The position numbers and the translations under genes are program-made. Shown here piece by piece: positions 40,724 to 48,628 of a stretch of 64,000 bases of DNA (the first letter of the stretch is position 1; each line of letters starts with the position of its first letter). A model generated the notes under the pieces. It saw nothing but the letters and a program-made list of their open reading frames with translations. It was not told the origin of the DNA and made no database searches. Where the stretch lies: assembly GCA_038040445.1 (NCBI GenBank), contig JBBPIG010000006.1:217294-281293 (forward strand), written 5' to 3'. The DNA is from Acidobacteriota bacterium (GTDB lineage Bacteria; Acidobacteriota; Blastocatellia; UBA7656).

Positions 40724-41797
40724 ATGAGAGAGAAACCTGTTTCTATCCTTACGATACTCGGAGTAATCACCGTCTTAAGCCTGCTGATCGGTTCGCTGGC
40801 CACCTGTGAGACGAGCGCTCAAGATTCCTACACCGGACAGTGGATAATCGAACCGTCTCGCGTGGCTGACCGCTACCAGGTGACGTTCACATACCGGTCC
40901 GGCAGAATAGGGCGCGGCCAGAGCATGTCGGGTTTCACGATTGAGCCAGAGCGGTTCCAGGGACTTACTCAAAACCAGGTAATGTCCGCGGGGTCGCGCG
41001 TCCAGTTCCAACTCGTTCGCGATGCAGGGACGCTCAACTGCGAAGGCTGGTTCAAGGACGGCAAAGGCTCCGGACATTTCGTTTTCGCCGCGAGCCCGAC
41101 ATTCGCCGCCGAGCTTCAAAGGCGAGGCTATCAAGCTCCCAGCGAAGCACAGCAGTTTTCGATGACGCTGAGCGATGTCAGCCTTGCGTTAGTCGACGAG
41201 CTAAAAGCGCAGGGATATGAACGCCCGTCGCTCGATCAACTCGTTCGAATGGGCGAGCACGGAGTGAGTCTCGACTACGTTCGCGAATTGAAGGCGCAAG
41301 GCTACAGCGTCCAGTCAGTCGACTTGCTGACAAGGATGGTGGACCACGGCGTGAACCCGAAATTCATAAGGGAGCTGGATGCGCTCGGGTTCAAGGATAT
41401 ACCCGTCGAGACCCTGATCCGAACTGTGGATCACGGGGTCACGCCACGGTTCATCCGTGAGCTTCAAGCTGCGGGTTACACGGATCTCTCGCTCGAGCAG
41501 TTGACCCGAGTGGTGGATCACGGACTCACCGCGAGCTTCATCAAGGAGATTGAATCGCTGGGCTATACTCGGCTCCCGTTAGAGAAGTTGGTGCGGATGC
41601 AAGACCATGGTGTCACCGCGAGATACATCCGCGAGATCAAAGAGGCAGGCTACGACAATCTACCGATCGAGCAATTGGTCCGCATGCAAGATCATGGAGT
41701 GACAGCGGCTTTTATCAAGAAGATGCGACAGCGCGGATTCAATGACGTATCGATAGATGAATTGATAAGGCTTGCGGATCACGGGATGAATAACTGA
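40724..41797 (+). CDS. exported 29-residue-repeat protein B of the BlaI-M56 operon
   Basis: A 357-residue paralogue of protein A, 23 bp downstream of it with GGAGGTG before the ATG. Signal peptide (ILGVITVLSLLIGSLATCE), then the same N-terminal domain (VRDAGTLNCEGWFKDGKGSG), then eight 29-residue repeats. Here the core is DHGVTxxFIREL (e.g. VDHGVTPRFIRELQAAGY), so the I-H pair of protein A becomes D-H. The two paralogues may have diverged in partner recognition. It is the last gene of the operon. Confidence 0.85.
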   Translation: MREKPVSILTILGVITVLSLLIGSLATCETSAQDSYTGQWIIEPSRVADRYQVTFTYRSGRIGRGQSMSGFTIEPERFQGLTQNQVMSAGSRVQFQLVRDAGTLNCEGWFKDGKGSGHFVFAASPTFAAELQRRGYQAPSEAQQFSMTLSDVSLALVDELKAQGYERPSLDQLVRMGEHGVSLDYVRELKAQGYSVQSVDLLTRMVDHGVNPKFIRELDALGFKDIPVETLIRTVDHGVTPRFIRELQAAGYTDLSLEQLTRVVDHGLTASFIKEIESLGYTRLPLEKLVRMQDHGVTARYIREIKEAGYDNLPIEQLVRMQDHGVTAAFIKKMRQRGFNDVSIDELIRLADHGMNN

Positions 41798-41892
41798 GTG
41801 TCCCGTGCATCTTCAGAACGTTGCATCTGGTACAGCTTGCTCCGGCTGAATAGCAGGTCTGTTCCTGCGGGATTCCCCAGTGACGCTTTCAC

Positions 41893-42636
41893 CTAGGAAC
41901 CGTCGGCTGCATTGGCAATTGCGTCCACTGTTTGGAGCGCCCTGCGAAAGTCATCGTTGAATCGCCGTGCCTCAGTGCAGATTTCCGTTACGGTCAGCCA
42001 AGCCTCTCGAAGCGAGTCCCTATGGCTATCGTAATCGGACTCGCTTTTGTATACGCGGCTTTCTATTGGCTGCTGTCCAAATCGATTCTCGGGGTGTTGC
42101 AGGCATTCCAAGTTACCGCCAAGCACCGCAGGATCGTTTGGAAGAAGAGCGGCCAGAACCCAGGCCTCGGTACTCTTGGACGGAGTGCAGAGCACTGTGC
42201 GGTCTGGCGGTCCTATTTCGCCTACCCATCGCAAGAGAACTCTCATAAGGCGGTCAGTGGTCGCACGAGGTGGAGGACATGGTTGAGCGCAAGGCAAATC
42301 GCCAGAGTTGTCTTGTATGTTAGCGCTATTATAAGTTTTATCCGCGACATCGGCGTCGAGGTGGATTACAAGAATGTCGTGGAATTCGAACAAAGGATCA
42401 GCGTCCAAGGAGCCTCCACTGCGGGCGGTTGCTTGTCGACACCATCGGTAAACGCCTCCCCATCCTCCCCCAAATTGGCCGAATCCGCCCGTTGGGAAGA
42501 AGGCTAGAGACTCCTCTGGCTGCAATTGGTTCAGGATGAACGGTCGCGGATCGAGCATGGACGAAATCGCCGCCTCGATGACCACCCTGTCGGTTGGCCC
42601 CTCCGCGACGAGAGCTAGTCTCAAAGGCTCAGACAT
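41893..42636 (-). CDS. TOPRIM-like protein paired with an AAA ATPase (putative defence effector)
   Basis: A 247-residue protein with a TOPRIM-like pattern: N-terminal LALVAEGPTDRVVIEAAI (Glu) and ILVIHLDADVADK (D-x-D). That pair of acidic sites is the metal centre of OLD-family nucleases and the DUF4276/DUF4435-type effectors. GGTGGAG precedes the ATG at 42636. The start overlaps the end of the ATPase gene by eight bases, so the two proteins are translationally coupled. In known split systems the ATPase senses phage and the TOPRIM part acts on nucleic acid; this assignment is by architecture only. Confidence 0.7.
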   Translation of the reverse strand: MSEPLRLALVAEGPTDRVVIEAAISSMLDPRPFILNQLQPEESLAFFPTGGFGQFGGGWGGVYRWCRQATARSGGSLDADPLFEFHDILVIHLDADVADKTYNSANIQDNSGDLPCAQPCPPPRATTDRLMRVLLRWVGEIGPPDRTVLCTPSKSTEAWVLAALLPNDPAVLGGNLECLQHPENRFGQQPIESRVYKSESDYDSHRDSLREAWLTVTEICTEARRFNDDFRRALQTVDAIANAADGS

Positions 42637-43819
42637 TCGGAACTCCACCGATTAACTTGTTTACCCACATCCGCGACAGGGGCCATCCCTCATCCGCTTT
42701 GGCGCGCAAGGCCTTGGTCAACTCAACTCTGCGCACGACCGTGTGCCCTCTATTGTCGCGATCCACCGTGAACAGTCGCACGCGGTCATCCGTTAAAGGT
42801 AGGCCATCGAGCGCGACAGGATTGTGTGTGGTCAAAAGAACCTGCTTGGGGTCTGGCGAGTCAAGTAGCCATCGACATAAAGCCTCTGCAAGCCGCATAG
42901 AAAGGCGTGGATTCAATGCTTGGTCGAGGTTGTCGATCGCGAAGCAGCTAGGGACCTTTGGATGAAGAGCAAGAACTGCTGCGAAAAGGACATAAAGCGC
43001 ACCCTCACTAGCGTCATAGCCGGTTAAGGCATTTCGGTCCTCCGCCATGAAGCGATCGGTAAATTGAACAACCCGCTTTGGCGAAGTTGCGGATGGTGAG
43101 AGAGGAACAGAGTGGGACCCCGCTGACTCAACGTTCTTCGCCCAGTCAATCAATGAAATCGCTTCCTTAAAGGCGCCTCTCAGACGTTTGTTGCCCTTCC
43201 GCGCCCCCCTGATTTCTCTGATGGCATCGGCCAGTCGACCACCGGAGAGACCAAGCGGCTCGCGCGATTGCAGATCTGGCGCCCCACGAAGCGTAGGAGT
43301 GTTTGCGCAGTAGATGCGGTAGCCACGTAGATCGTCAAATAGTCTCAGCGCCGGATCGCCGTTGCTCAATTCAACTACTTTCAACGCAGCAAGCCCCTGT
43401 TCCAGATTCAAATGCGTGTCTTCGGGAGATCGCGCGACAAACTTGTCATTCGGCTGGCGTTCTAGGAGCTCAGTCTCATACTGCCAGGCTGGACTCGGGT
43501 CATTAATCGGATTGCATAGCGACACTCTGTACCTAGCACCGTTTTGCTCAGCTTCAAACAGAATATGAGGGGTTTCTTTTTCTCCCTTTCGGCGCGGGAA
43601 CGCCGACTTGTAGAGTTTTGGCACGCCGGGGCGAACGCCACGCCTTCGCAGCGACTCGTCGTCGACCCGTCCAGACGCTGCGGCCCCGAGAACGCCGAGG
43701 GCTTCAAGCAGGTTGCTTTTACCGCTCCCGTTAGCCCCGATAAACACATTCACTTGTCCGAGTTCGACCTCGACGGACGCTAAGGACTTGAACGATTCGA
43801 CGGTGAGCTTTGTGATCAT
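42629..43819 (-). CDS. AAA (OLD/RecF-type) ATPase, partner of the TOPRIM protein
   Basis: A 396-residue ABC-type ATPase. It starts ITKLTVESFKSLASVEVELG, then Walker A GANGSGKSN, a signature-like LGLSGGRLADAI, a Walker B CFAIDNLDQALNPRLS and the switch His in VLLTTHNPVALDGL. The residue after the Walker B Asp is Asn rather than the usual Glu, which may slow hydrolysis. The domain order and the coupled TOPRIM gene resemble OLD-like or PARIS-like defence pairs. It lies 63 bp downstream of mfd on the same strand. Phage defence is an inference; DNA repair is an alternative. Confidence 0.82.
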   Translation of the reverse strand: MITKLTVESFKSLASVEVELGQVNVFIGANGSGKSNLLEALGVLGAAASGRVDDESLRRRGVRPGVPKLYKSAFPRRKGEKETPHILFEAEQNGARYRVSLCNPINDPSPAWQYETELLERQPNDKFVARSPEDTHLNLEQGLAALKVVELSNGDPALRLFDDLRGYRIYCANTPTLRGAPDLQSREPLGLSGGRLADAIREIRGARKGNKRLRGAFKEAISLIDWAKNVESAGSHSVPLSPSATSPKRVVQFTDRFMAEDRNALTGYDASEGALYVLFAAVLALHPKVPSCFAIDNLDQALNPRLSMRLAEALCRWLLDSPDPKQVLLTTHNPVALDGLPLTDDRVRLFTVDRDNRGHTVVRRVELTKALRAKADEGWPLSRMWVNKLIGGVPNV

Positions 43820-43882
43820 CTCGTTTGCGAGAGCATACCTGCGCAGTCGTCGGGAAGCTAGCGAAAAAGCTCTTTTGTCTGT

Positions 43883-46800
43883 CTACCGTAGTTGATTCAA
43901 CAACCCTCTCACTTCATCAAACACCGCCGCGTCATCTTCGGCGGTGAGCTTGATCTTCAACACGCCGCTCGGGGCGAAGCTGGCGGAACCGGATGAAACA
44001 AGCGCAATCAACTTGTCCGGGTTAATCTTCGCTTGCTCGGTGAACTTCACTGCAAGCCGGTCGGCTTCGCGGTCGATCGAGATGATCCCCAACTTCGAAG
44101 CCTCACGCCGCAGACGTGAGTACTCGAACAGGTTCTCGATGGTCTCCGGGATCGGGCCGTAGCGGTCAGCGATCTCCGCGTGTACATCAGCCAGTTCTGC
44201 TTCGCTCTCGGCTGACGAGATGCGCTTATACGTCCGGAGCCGCTGGCTCATATCGTAGATGTAGTCTTCGGGTATTCGAATGTCCACGCCCAGATTGATC
44301 GCGGTCGATACTTCATCTTCAACCGGCTCGCCCTTCATCTCCCTCACCGTGCGCTCGAGCATCTGCGTGTAAAGGTCAAACCCGATCGCGTCGATCTGTC
44401 CCGATTGCTGCGCGCCTAACAGATTGCCCGCACCTCGAAGCTCGAGGTCGAGCGCGGCGATGCGAAAGCCCGCGCCGAGGTCCGAGAACTCTCGAATTGC
44501 GGCGAGCCGCCGGCGCGCGATGTCGGTCAAAGTGTCTTCGGCTGGGATTAGCAGATACGAATAGGCCCGCCGGTTCGAGCGCCCGACTCGCCCGCGCAGT
44601 TGATAGAGCTGCGCCAGACCGTACTTATCCGCCCGGTTGATGATGATAGTATTCGCGAGCGGTATGTCGATGCCGTTTTCAATGATCGTTGTGCACACCA
44701 GAACATCAAGGTCGTGACGAATGAATTTGAGGATGACGTCTTCAAGCTCCTTCTCGCCCATCTGCCCGTGACCAACGCCGAGGCGCGCTTGAGGAACGAG
44801 CCTCGAGATCAGCTCGGCAATCGTGTTGATCGTTTCGACGCGGTTGTGAACGAAGAAAACCTGCCCGCTGCGTTGAAGCTCGAGCTCGACGGCCGACCGC
44901 ACGACGGATTCCGAAAACTGAACCACGTGAGTCTGAATCGCGAGCCGGTCGCGCGGCGGCGTTTCGATCACCGACATATCGCGCAACCCCGCAAGCGACA
45001 TGTTCAGCGTCCTCGGAATCGGCGTTGCCGACATCGCGATCACGTCTACCTTCTTGCGCATCTGTTTGATTCGCTCTTTGTGTGCGACTCCGAACCGCTG
45101 CTCTTCATCGACCACCAGCAGACCCAGGTCTTTGAAGCGAATGTCCTTCGACAGAAGCCTGTGAGTGCCGATGACGACGTCGACCGTCCCGGCTTCAAGC
45201 GCCTTCACGACGTCCTTTATGTCTTTGTTACTTCGAAAGCGCGAAAGCATTTCGATGCGCGCGGGGAACGGGCTGAACCGCTGCTGAAAAGTCTTGCAGT
45301 GCTGATAGACCAGCACGGTCGTGGGCGCGAGAACTGCGACCTGCTTGCCTTCCATCACAGCCTTGAAAGCGGCTCTCATGGCCACTTCCGTCTTGCCGTA
45401 TCCGACGTCGCCGACGATCAAACGGTCCATCGGCTGCGGACTCTCCATGCCTTCCTTCACGTCTTCGATGGCGGTCTCTTGATCGGGCGTGAGCTGATAC
45501 TCGAACGCGTCTTCGAACTCGTGTTGCCACGGAGTGTCCGCGCCATAAGCGTGACCTTGAACAAGTTTGCGTTCGGCGTAGAGCTTCAACAGCTCTTCGG
45601 CCATGTCGCGCATCGCGCGGCGCGCCCGCGACTTGGCTTTTTGCCAGCCGAGCCCGCCCAGTTTATCGAGTTGAGGACGATGCCCTTCGCTTCCCGAATA
45701 ACGCTGGACAAGATCCAAACGCTCTACCGGGACATAGAGCCGCGAGCCTTCGGCGTAGGTTAGAAGCATGAACTCGCGCATGTCGCCGCGGGCTCGCTCT
45801 AGACCGGCGGCTACGTTGCCTGTTGGTCCGCCGGCGGTCGCCATCTGAACAAGCCCTTGAAACTGACCGACGCCGTGGTCTACGTGCACGACGTAATCTT
45901 CGACTTTCAAGTCTCCGAGGTCGGAGAGAAACGCGGCAGCGGTTCGTTTCTTGCGCGCCTTCTTCGGAACGGCTCGTTGCAGGGCTACGCGTTCGACGTC
46001 GCCGAAGACATCGCTCTCGGTCAGCACCGACAGATCGGCCGCCGGAAGCGTGAACCCATTCGCGAGCTTGCCGACGGTGACGATGCGATTGCCTGCGAGC
46101 GCTGCGTTTTCACGCTGCTTCGGATTTAGAGACGGCAACAGCTCGGCGGTGATCGCGTACTCCGCGAGCATCTCGGTTACGCGCTCAGCTAATCCGAGGC
46201 TCGGCATCGCGAACAATGTCGTGCGGGTTTCCGATTCGAGGTCGCGCGCAAGATCCGCGATGCGGCCGTGATACCGCCTCGGCGATTGAGAGATTGCTGA
46301 GATGTCCGGAGTGGACGGCACGATCGGGAAGAGGAAAAGTGGCGCACGCTGCCGGCTTGCGAGGCTCGGGGAAGAACCACCTGGAGGGCTCTCAGAACCC
46401 GCAAGCTGGCAGCTTGCGATACTACTGAACTGTTCATCCGTAGCGGCGGCGTCGCGGCCGAGCAACCGAAGCTCGATTCGCGTCGCAGCTTCAAAGCGCG
46501 CTCGAAGCTCATCCGCGGTCAGGAACAACTTGTCAGGAGGCAGGGACAGTTCCCCGGCGTCGTCGGCGAGCGCGAAGCGGTCCGCGAGATATCGGTACAG
46601 ATCGGACGCTCGCTTTTCGATCTCGACCGGTTCATCGATGACCAGGACCGCGTCTTTGAAATAGTCGAACGCCGAAGAGGCAAGCGGCCGGGTGAGCGGA
46701 ATCAGATACTCCCAACCCGGAAAAGGCTCGCCTCGTTCTGCGTGTGCGAGCCGCGCTCGAAGGTCGCGGCGGAATCGATCGTCTTCCCAATGGCGCGCGG

Positions 46801-47473
46801 CGGCCTCGGCCCACGACATGAACTCTTCGCGCCGGACAGAAAGCTCGCGCATTGGAACGATCGTCGATTCGGTTTTGCGGCCGACGGAGCGTTGAGTGTC
46901 GGGATCGAACTCGCGTATCGATTCGACCGCGTCGCCGAAGAACTCTATTCGGTGCGGGGCGTCGTGAGCAGGCGAGAAGACGTCGAGAATGCCTCCGCGA
47001 AGGCTGAACTCTCCGACGGCGCCAACTGGTTCTTCGCGCACATAGCCGGCGGCAATCAAGAGGTCCACGATCAGCTCCGGCGGCATTTCTTCGCCGGCGC
47101 GCAGGGTGATGCTCGATGCTTTCAACAGATCAGGCGAGATAGTTCGCTCGGCAAGCGCGCCAAGCGATGTAAGCACGATTCGAGCTTCGCCTCTTGTAGC
47201 ACGGTAGAGCGCGAGCGCGCGTTGTTCGAGCACTTCGAGGTGAGGCGATGTGCCGTCATAAGGATCGGCTTCAACGGCGGGTATCGTGAGAACGCTCGAC
47301 TCGCTGGTGTTGACGCCGTTCAACGCGCAGTAGAAGAAGCTGACGTCGGAATGGAACTCTTCGACCTCGCGATTTGAGCGGGCAACGAACACGACGCGGC
47401 GGCCGAGTTTCTTTTCGAGGGCTGTTAAGACCAGCGCGCGAGCGCTTCCGGCGAGACCCGACACGACGACCAC
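43883..47473 (-). CDS. mfd: transcription-repair coupling factor Mfd
   Basis: Removes RNA polymerase stalled at DNA lesions and recruits UvrA. Of 1,196 residues: UvrB-like N-terminal modules, the CarD-like polymerase-binding domain (YVVHVDHGVGQFQGLV), then a RecG-type translocase with Walker A VGDVGYGKTEVAM, LLVVDEEQRFGVAHK (DEEQ box), SATPIPRTLNMSL and QLRGRVGRSNRRAYSYLL, and the C-terminal TRCF domain. The GTG at 47473 is the first usual start, but conserved-looking sequence (YYAEIFGRLFQSAEVERLAS) continues upstream in frame to a TAA at 47579-47581 with no ATG, GTG or TTG. A palindromic element sits in frame at 46343-46418, giving an odd serine/proline-rich insert. Confidence 0.95.
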   Translation of the reverse strand: MVVVSGLAGSARALVLTALEKKLGRRVVFVARSNREVEEFHSDVSFFYCALNGVNTSESSVLTIPAVEADPYDGTSPHLEVLEQRALALYRATRGEARIVLTSLGALAERTISPDLLKASSITLRAGEEMPPELIVDLLIAAGYVREEPVGAVGEFSLRGGILDVFSPAHDAPHRIEFFGDAVESIREFDPDTQRSVGRKTESTIVPMRELSVRREEFMSWAEAAARHWEDDRFRRDLRARLAHAERGEPFPGWEYLIPLTRPLASSAFDYFKDAVLVIDEPVEIEKRASDLYRYLADRFALADDAGELSLPPDKLFLTADELRARFEAATRIELRLLGRDAAATDEQFSSIASCQLAGSESPPGGSSPSLASRQRAPLFLFPIVPSTPDISAISQSPRRYHGRIADLARDLESETRTTLFAMPSLGLAERVTEMLAEYAITAELLPSLNPKQRENAALAGNRIVTVGKLANGFTLPAADLSVLTESDVFGDVERVALQRAVPKKARKKRTAAAFLSDLGDLKVEDYVVHVDHGVGQFQGLVQMATAGGPTGNVAAGLERARGDMREFMLLTYAEGSRLYVPVERLDLVQRYSGSEGHRPQLDKLGGLGWQKAKSRARRAMRDMAEELLKLYAERKLVQGHAYGADTPWQHEFEDAFEYQLTPDQETAIEDVKEGMESPQPMDRLIVGDVGYGKTEVAMRAAFKAVMEGKQVAVLAPTTVLVYQHCKTFQQRFSPFPARIEMLSRFRSNKDIKDVVKALEAGTVDVVIGTHRLLSKDIRFKDLGLLVVDEEQRFGVAHKERIKQMRKKVDVIAMSATPIPRTLNMSLAGLRDMSVIETPPRDRLAIQTHVVQFSESVVRSAVELELQRSGQVFFVHNRVETINTIAELISRLVPQARLGVGHGQMGEKELEDVILKFIRHDLDVLVCTTIIENGIDIPLANTIIINRADKYGLAQLYQLRGRVGRSNRRAYSYLLIPAEDTLTDIARRRLAAIREFSDLGAGFRIAALDLELRGAGNLLGAQQSGQIDAIGFDLYTQMLERTVREMKGEPVEDEVSTAINLGVDIRIPEDYIYDMSQRLRTYKRISSAESEAELADVHAEIADRYGPIPETIENLFEYSRLRREASKLGIISIDREADRLAVKFTEQAKINPDKLIALVSSGSASFAPSGVLKIKLTAEDDAAVFDEVRGLLNQLR
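46343..46418. repeat. palindromic element inserted in frame within mfd
   Basis: 19-bp arms 46343-46361 (CGCACGCTGCCGGCTTGCG) and 46400-46418 (CGCAAGCTGGCAGCTTGCG) are reverse complements at 17 of 19 positions around a 38-bp spacer. The peptide it encodes (ASCQLAGSESPPGGSSPSLA) breaks an otherwise normal Mfd segment without stopping the frame. Confidence 0.7.
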
Positions 47474-47680
47474 GCGACGACCGGCCTTTATTTCAGAAGC
47501 AAGCCGCTCAACCTCAGCGCTCTGAAACAGGCGACCGAAGATTTCAGCGTAGTAACTGTCGGTTGTGATGTTGATGCTTTAAGCCGCTCCGTTTTTATTG
47601 AAGCAAAATTCTAGCACGAGTCAACTCTGCGCAGCCTCTGGGGGGATGCGTTGAGCAGTGCGTTCATGCGGACCATTAGC

Positions 47681-47712
47681 GTCTAAACCCACTGCGGGTG
47701 GGGAATTGAAAC
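47681..47712 (+). CRISPR. single CRISPR-like repeat, no array
   Basis: Bases 47681-47712 begin GTCTAAACCCACTGCGGGTG and end GGGAATTGAAAC. The CCCAC/GTGGG stem, the central CTGCGG and the ATTGAAAC end are hallmarks of common CRISPR repeats. No second copy is found in the following 200 bp and no cas genes are in the window, so it is an isolated unit or remnant. The 331-bp gap around it (47579-47909) holds no other gene. Confidence 0.4.
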
Positions 47713-47852
47713 TTAGGAATCGATACTTCTGCACCGCACCACATTCTGTTAGCATTTCATCCGGCATTTGACCTACTAAGCGGCAGTCGGTTCCTTAGGT
47801 GCGAGCGTTTGAGCCGTCGGGAGACTCTACAGAGGAAGGGACTTCATCGAAA

Positions 47853-47881
47853 TTGACGATCCGTGGAGCGCAAAGCATACT
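47853..47881 (+). promoter_or_regulatory. putative promoter of the MNT antitoxin gene
   Basis: TTGACG (47853-47858) and CATACT (47876-47881) are spaced by 17 bp, 29 bp before the MNT start codon. An alternative -10, TACTAT, overlaps at 19-bp spacing. No operator-like palindrome is seen. Confidence 0.5.
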
Positions 47882-47909
47882 ATTTGCGAGTCGCTGAAAG
47901 ACAAAGAAA

Positions 47910-48230
47910 ATGACCATCGAGCTACCACAAAAAGAGAGAGCTGATTTTTGCCGGCGTTGGGGCATTGTTAGACTCGAACTCTTCGGCTCGGCACTTCGCG
48001 ATGACTTCCGACCCGACAGCGATATTGATTTTCTTTACACACCGGGCCCGGCCTTTCGCAGAGATCGAGCGTACGGTCCGTGGCTTAACAACAACATGGC
48101 CGACGAACTTTCTGCCTTGCTCGGCCGCAAAGTGGATTTGATCGAACGAGAGAAAATGGAACGTCATCGCAACTGGATCCGCCGTGAGCACGTGTTAAGT
48201 TCCGCGCTGTCAATCTACGTGGAAAGATGA
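47910..48230 (+). CDS. MNT-type nucleotidyltransferase (MntA-like antitoxin)
   Basis: A 106-residue minimal nucleotidyltransferase. The active site G-S-x10-D-x-D is complete (G26 S27 ... D38 and D40, in LFGSALRDDFRPDSDIDFL), and a third Asp follows in GRKVDLIERE. Such proteins pair with HEPN ribonucleases: the MNT enzyme modifies and silences the toxin. The partner frame overlaps the 3' end but is decayed (48220-48579), so the gene may be an orphan. The start ATG has only a weak AAAGA-type ribosome site. Confidence 0.85.
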   Translation: MTIELPQKERADFCRRWGIVRLELFGSALRDDFRPDSDIDFLYTPGPAFRRDRAYGPWLNNNMADELSALLGRKVDLIEREKMERHRNWIRREHVLSSALSIYVER

Positions 48231-48579
48231 TGCTACCGCCGCGGACATTCTGCTGGCCGCGCAGGACATTCAGCAATTTGCCGCGGGCATGACCCCCGAT
48301 AAGTTTGCGAGCGATAAGTTTGTCCAGTCGGCAGTCACATTCAAGATCATAGTCTTAGGCGAGGCGGCAAAACGTTTATCCGACGAATTCCGCCGGCAGA
48401 ATTTGAGTGGTGACGGGCCCCCGGGAGTTGGACTTGAGACAGCGCCAGTTTCGTGCAAAGTCGCAAAGACCCGCAAAAGCAACGGGAGGGAGGGATGCTG
48501 CTCTCCCAGGCCTCGCAACCGCACCCAACCAGAAGAATTATTGCCATTCGAAACAGCCGTTTGTTACTATCTTCGTTAG
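48220..48579 (+). pseudogene. decayed HEPN toxin (DUF86-like)
   Basis: Directly after the MNT gene, one frame reads KDDATAADILLAAQDIQQFA and AVTFKIIVLGEAAKRLSDEF, the first two-thirds of a HEPN/DUF86 protein. It lacks an initiation codon in the expected place (TGG where ATG is expected) and after LSG it runs into a repeat-like sequence (48412 onward) that removes the C-terminal R-x4-6-H catalytic motif. The frame ends at 48579 in unrelated residues. Hence the toxin cannot be active. Confidence 0.65.
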
Positions 48580-48628
48580 CTGATTCGACCGCAGCTACAG
48601 CCCCTGTACCCGTTGCCGGAGGACAATA

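Noticed and set aside
44600..45763. 387-codon plus-strand frame opposite mfd
   Set aside because: Antisense shadow; mfd motifs are all on the minus strand.
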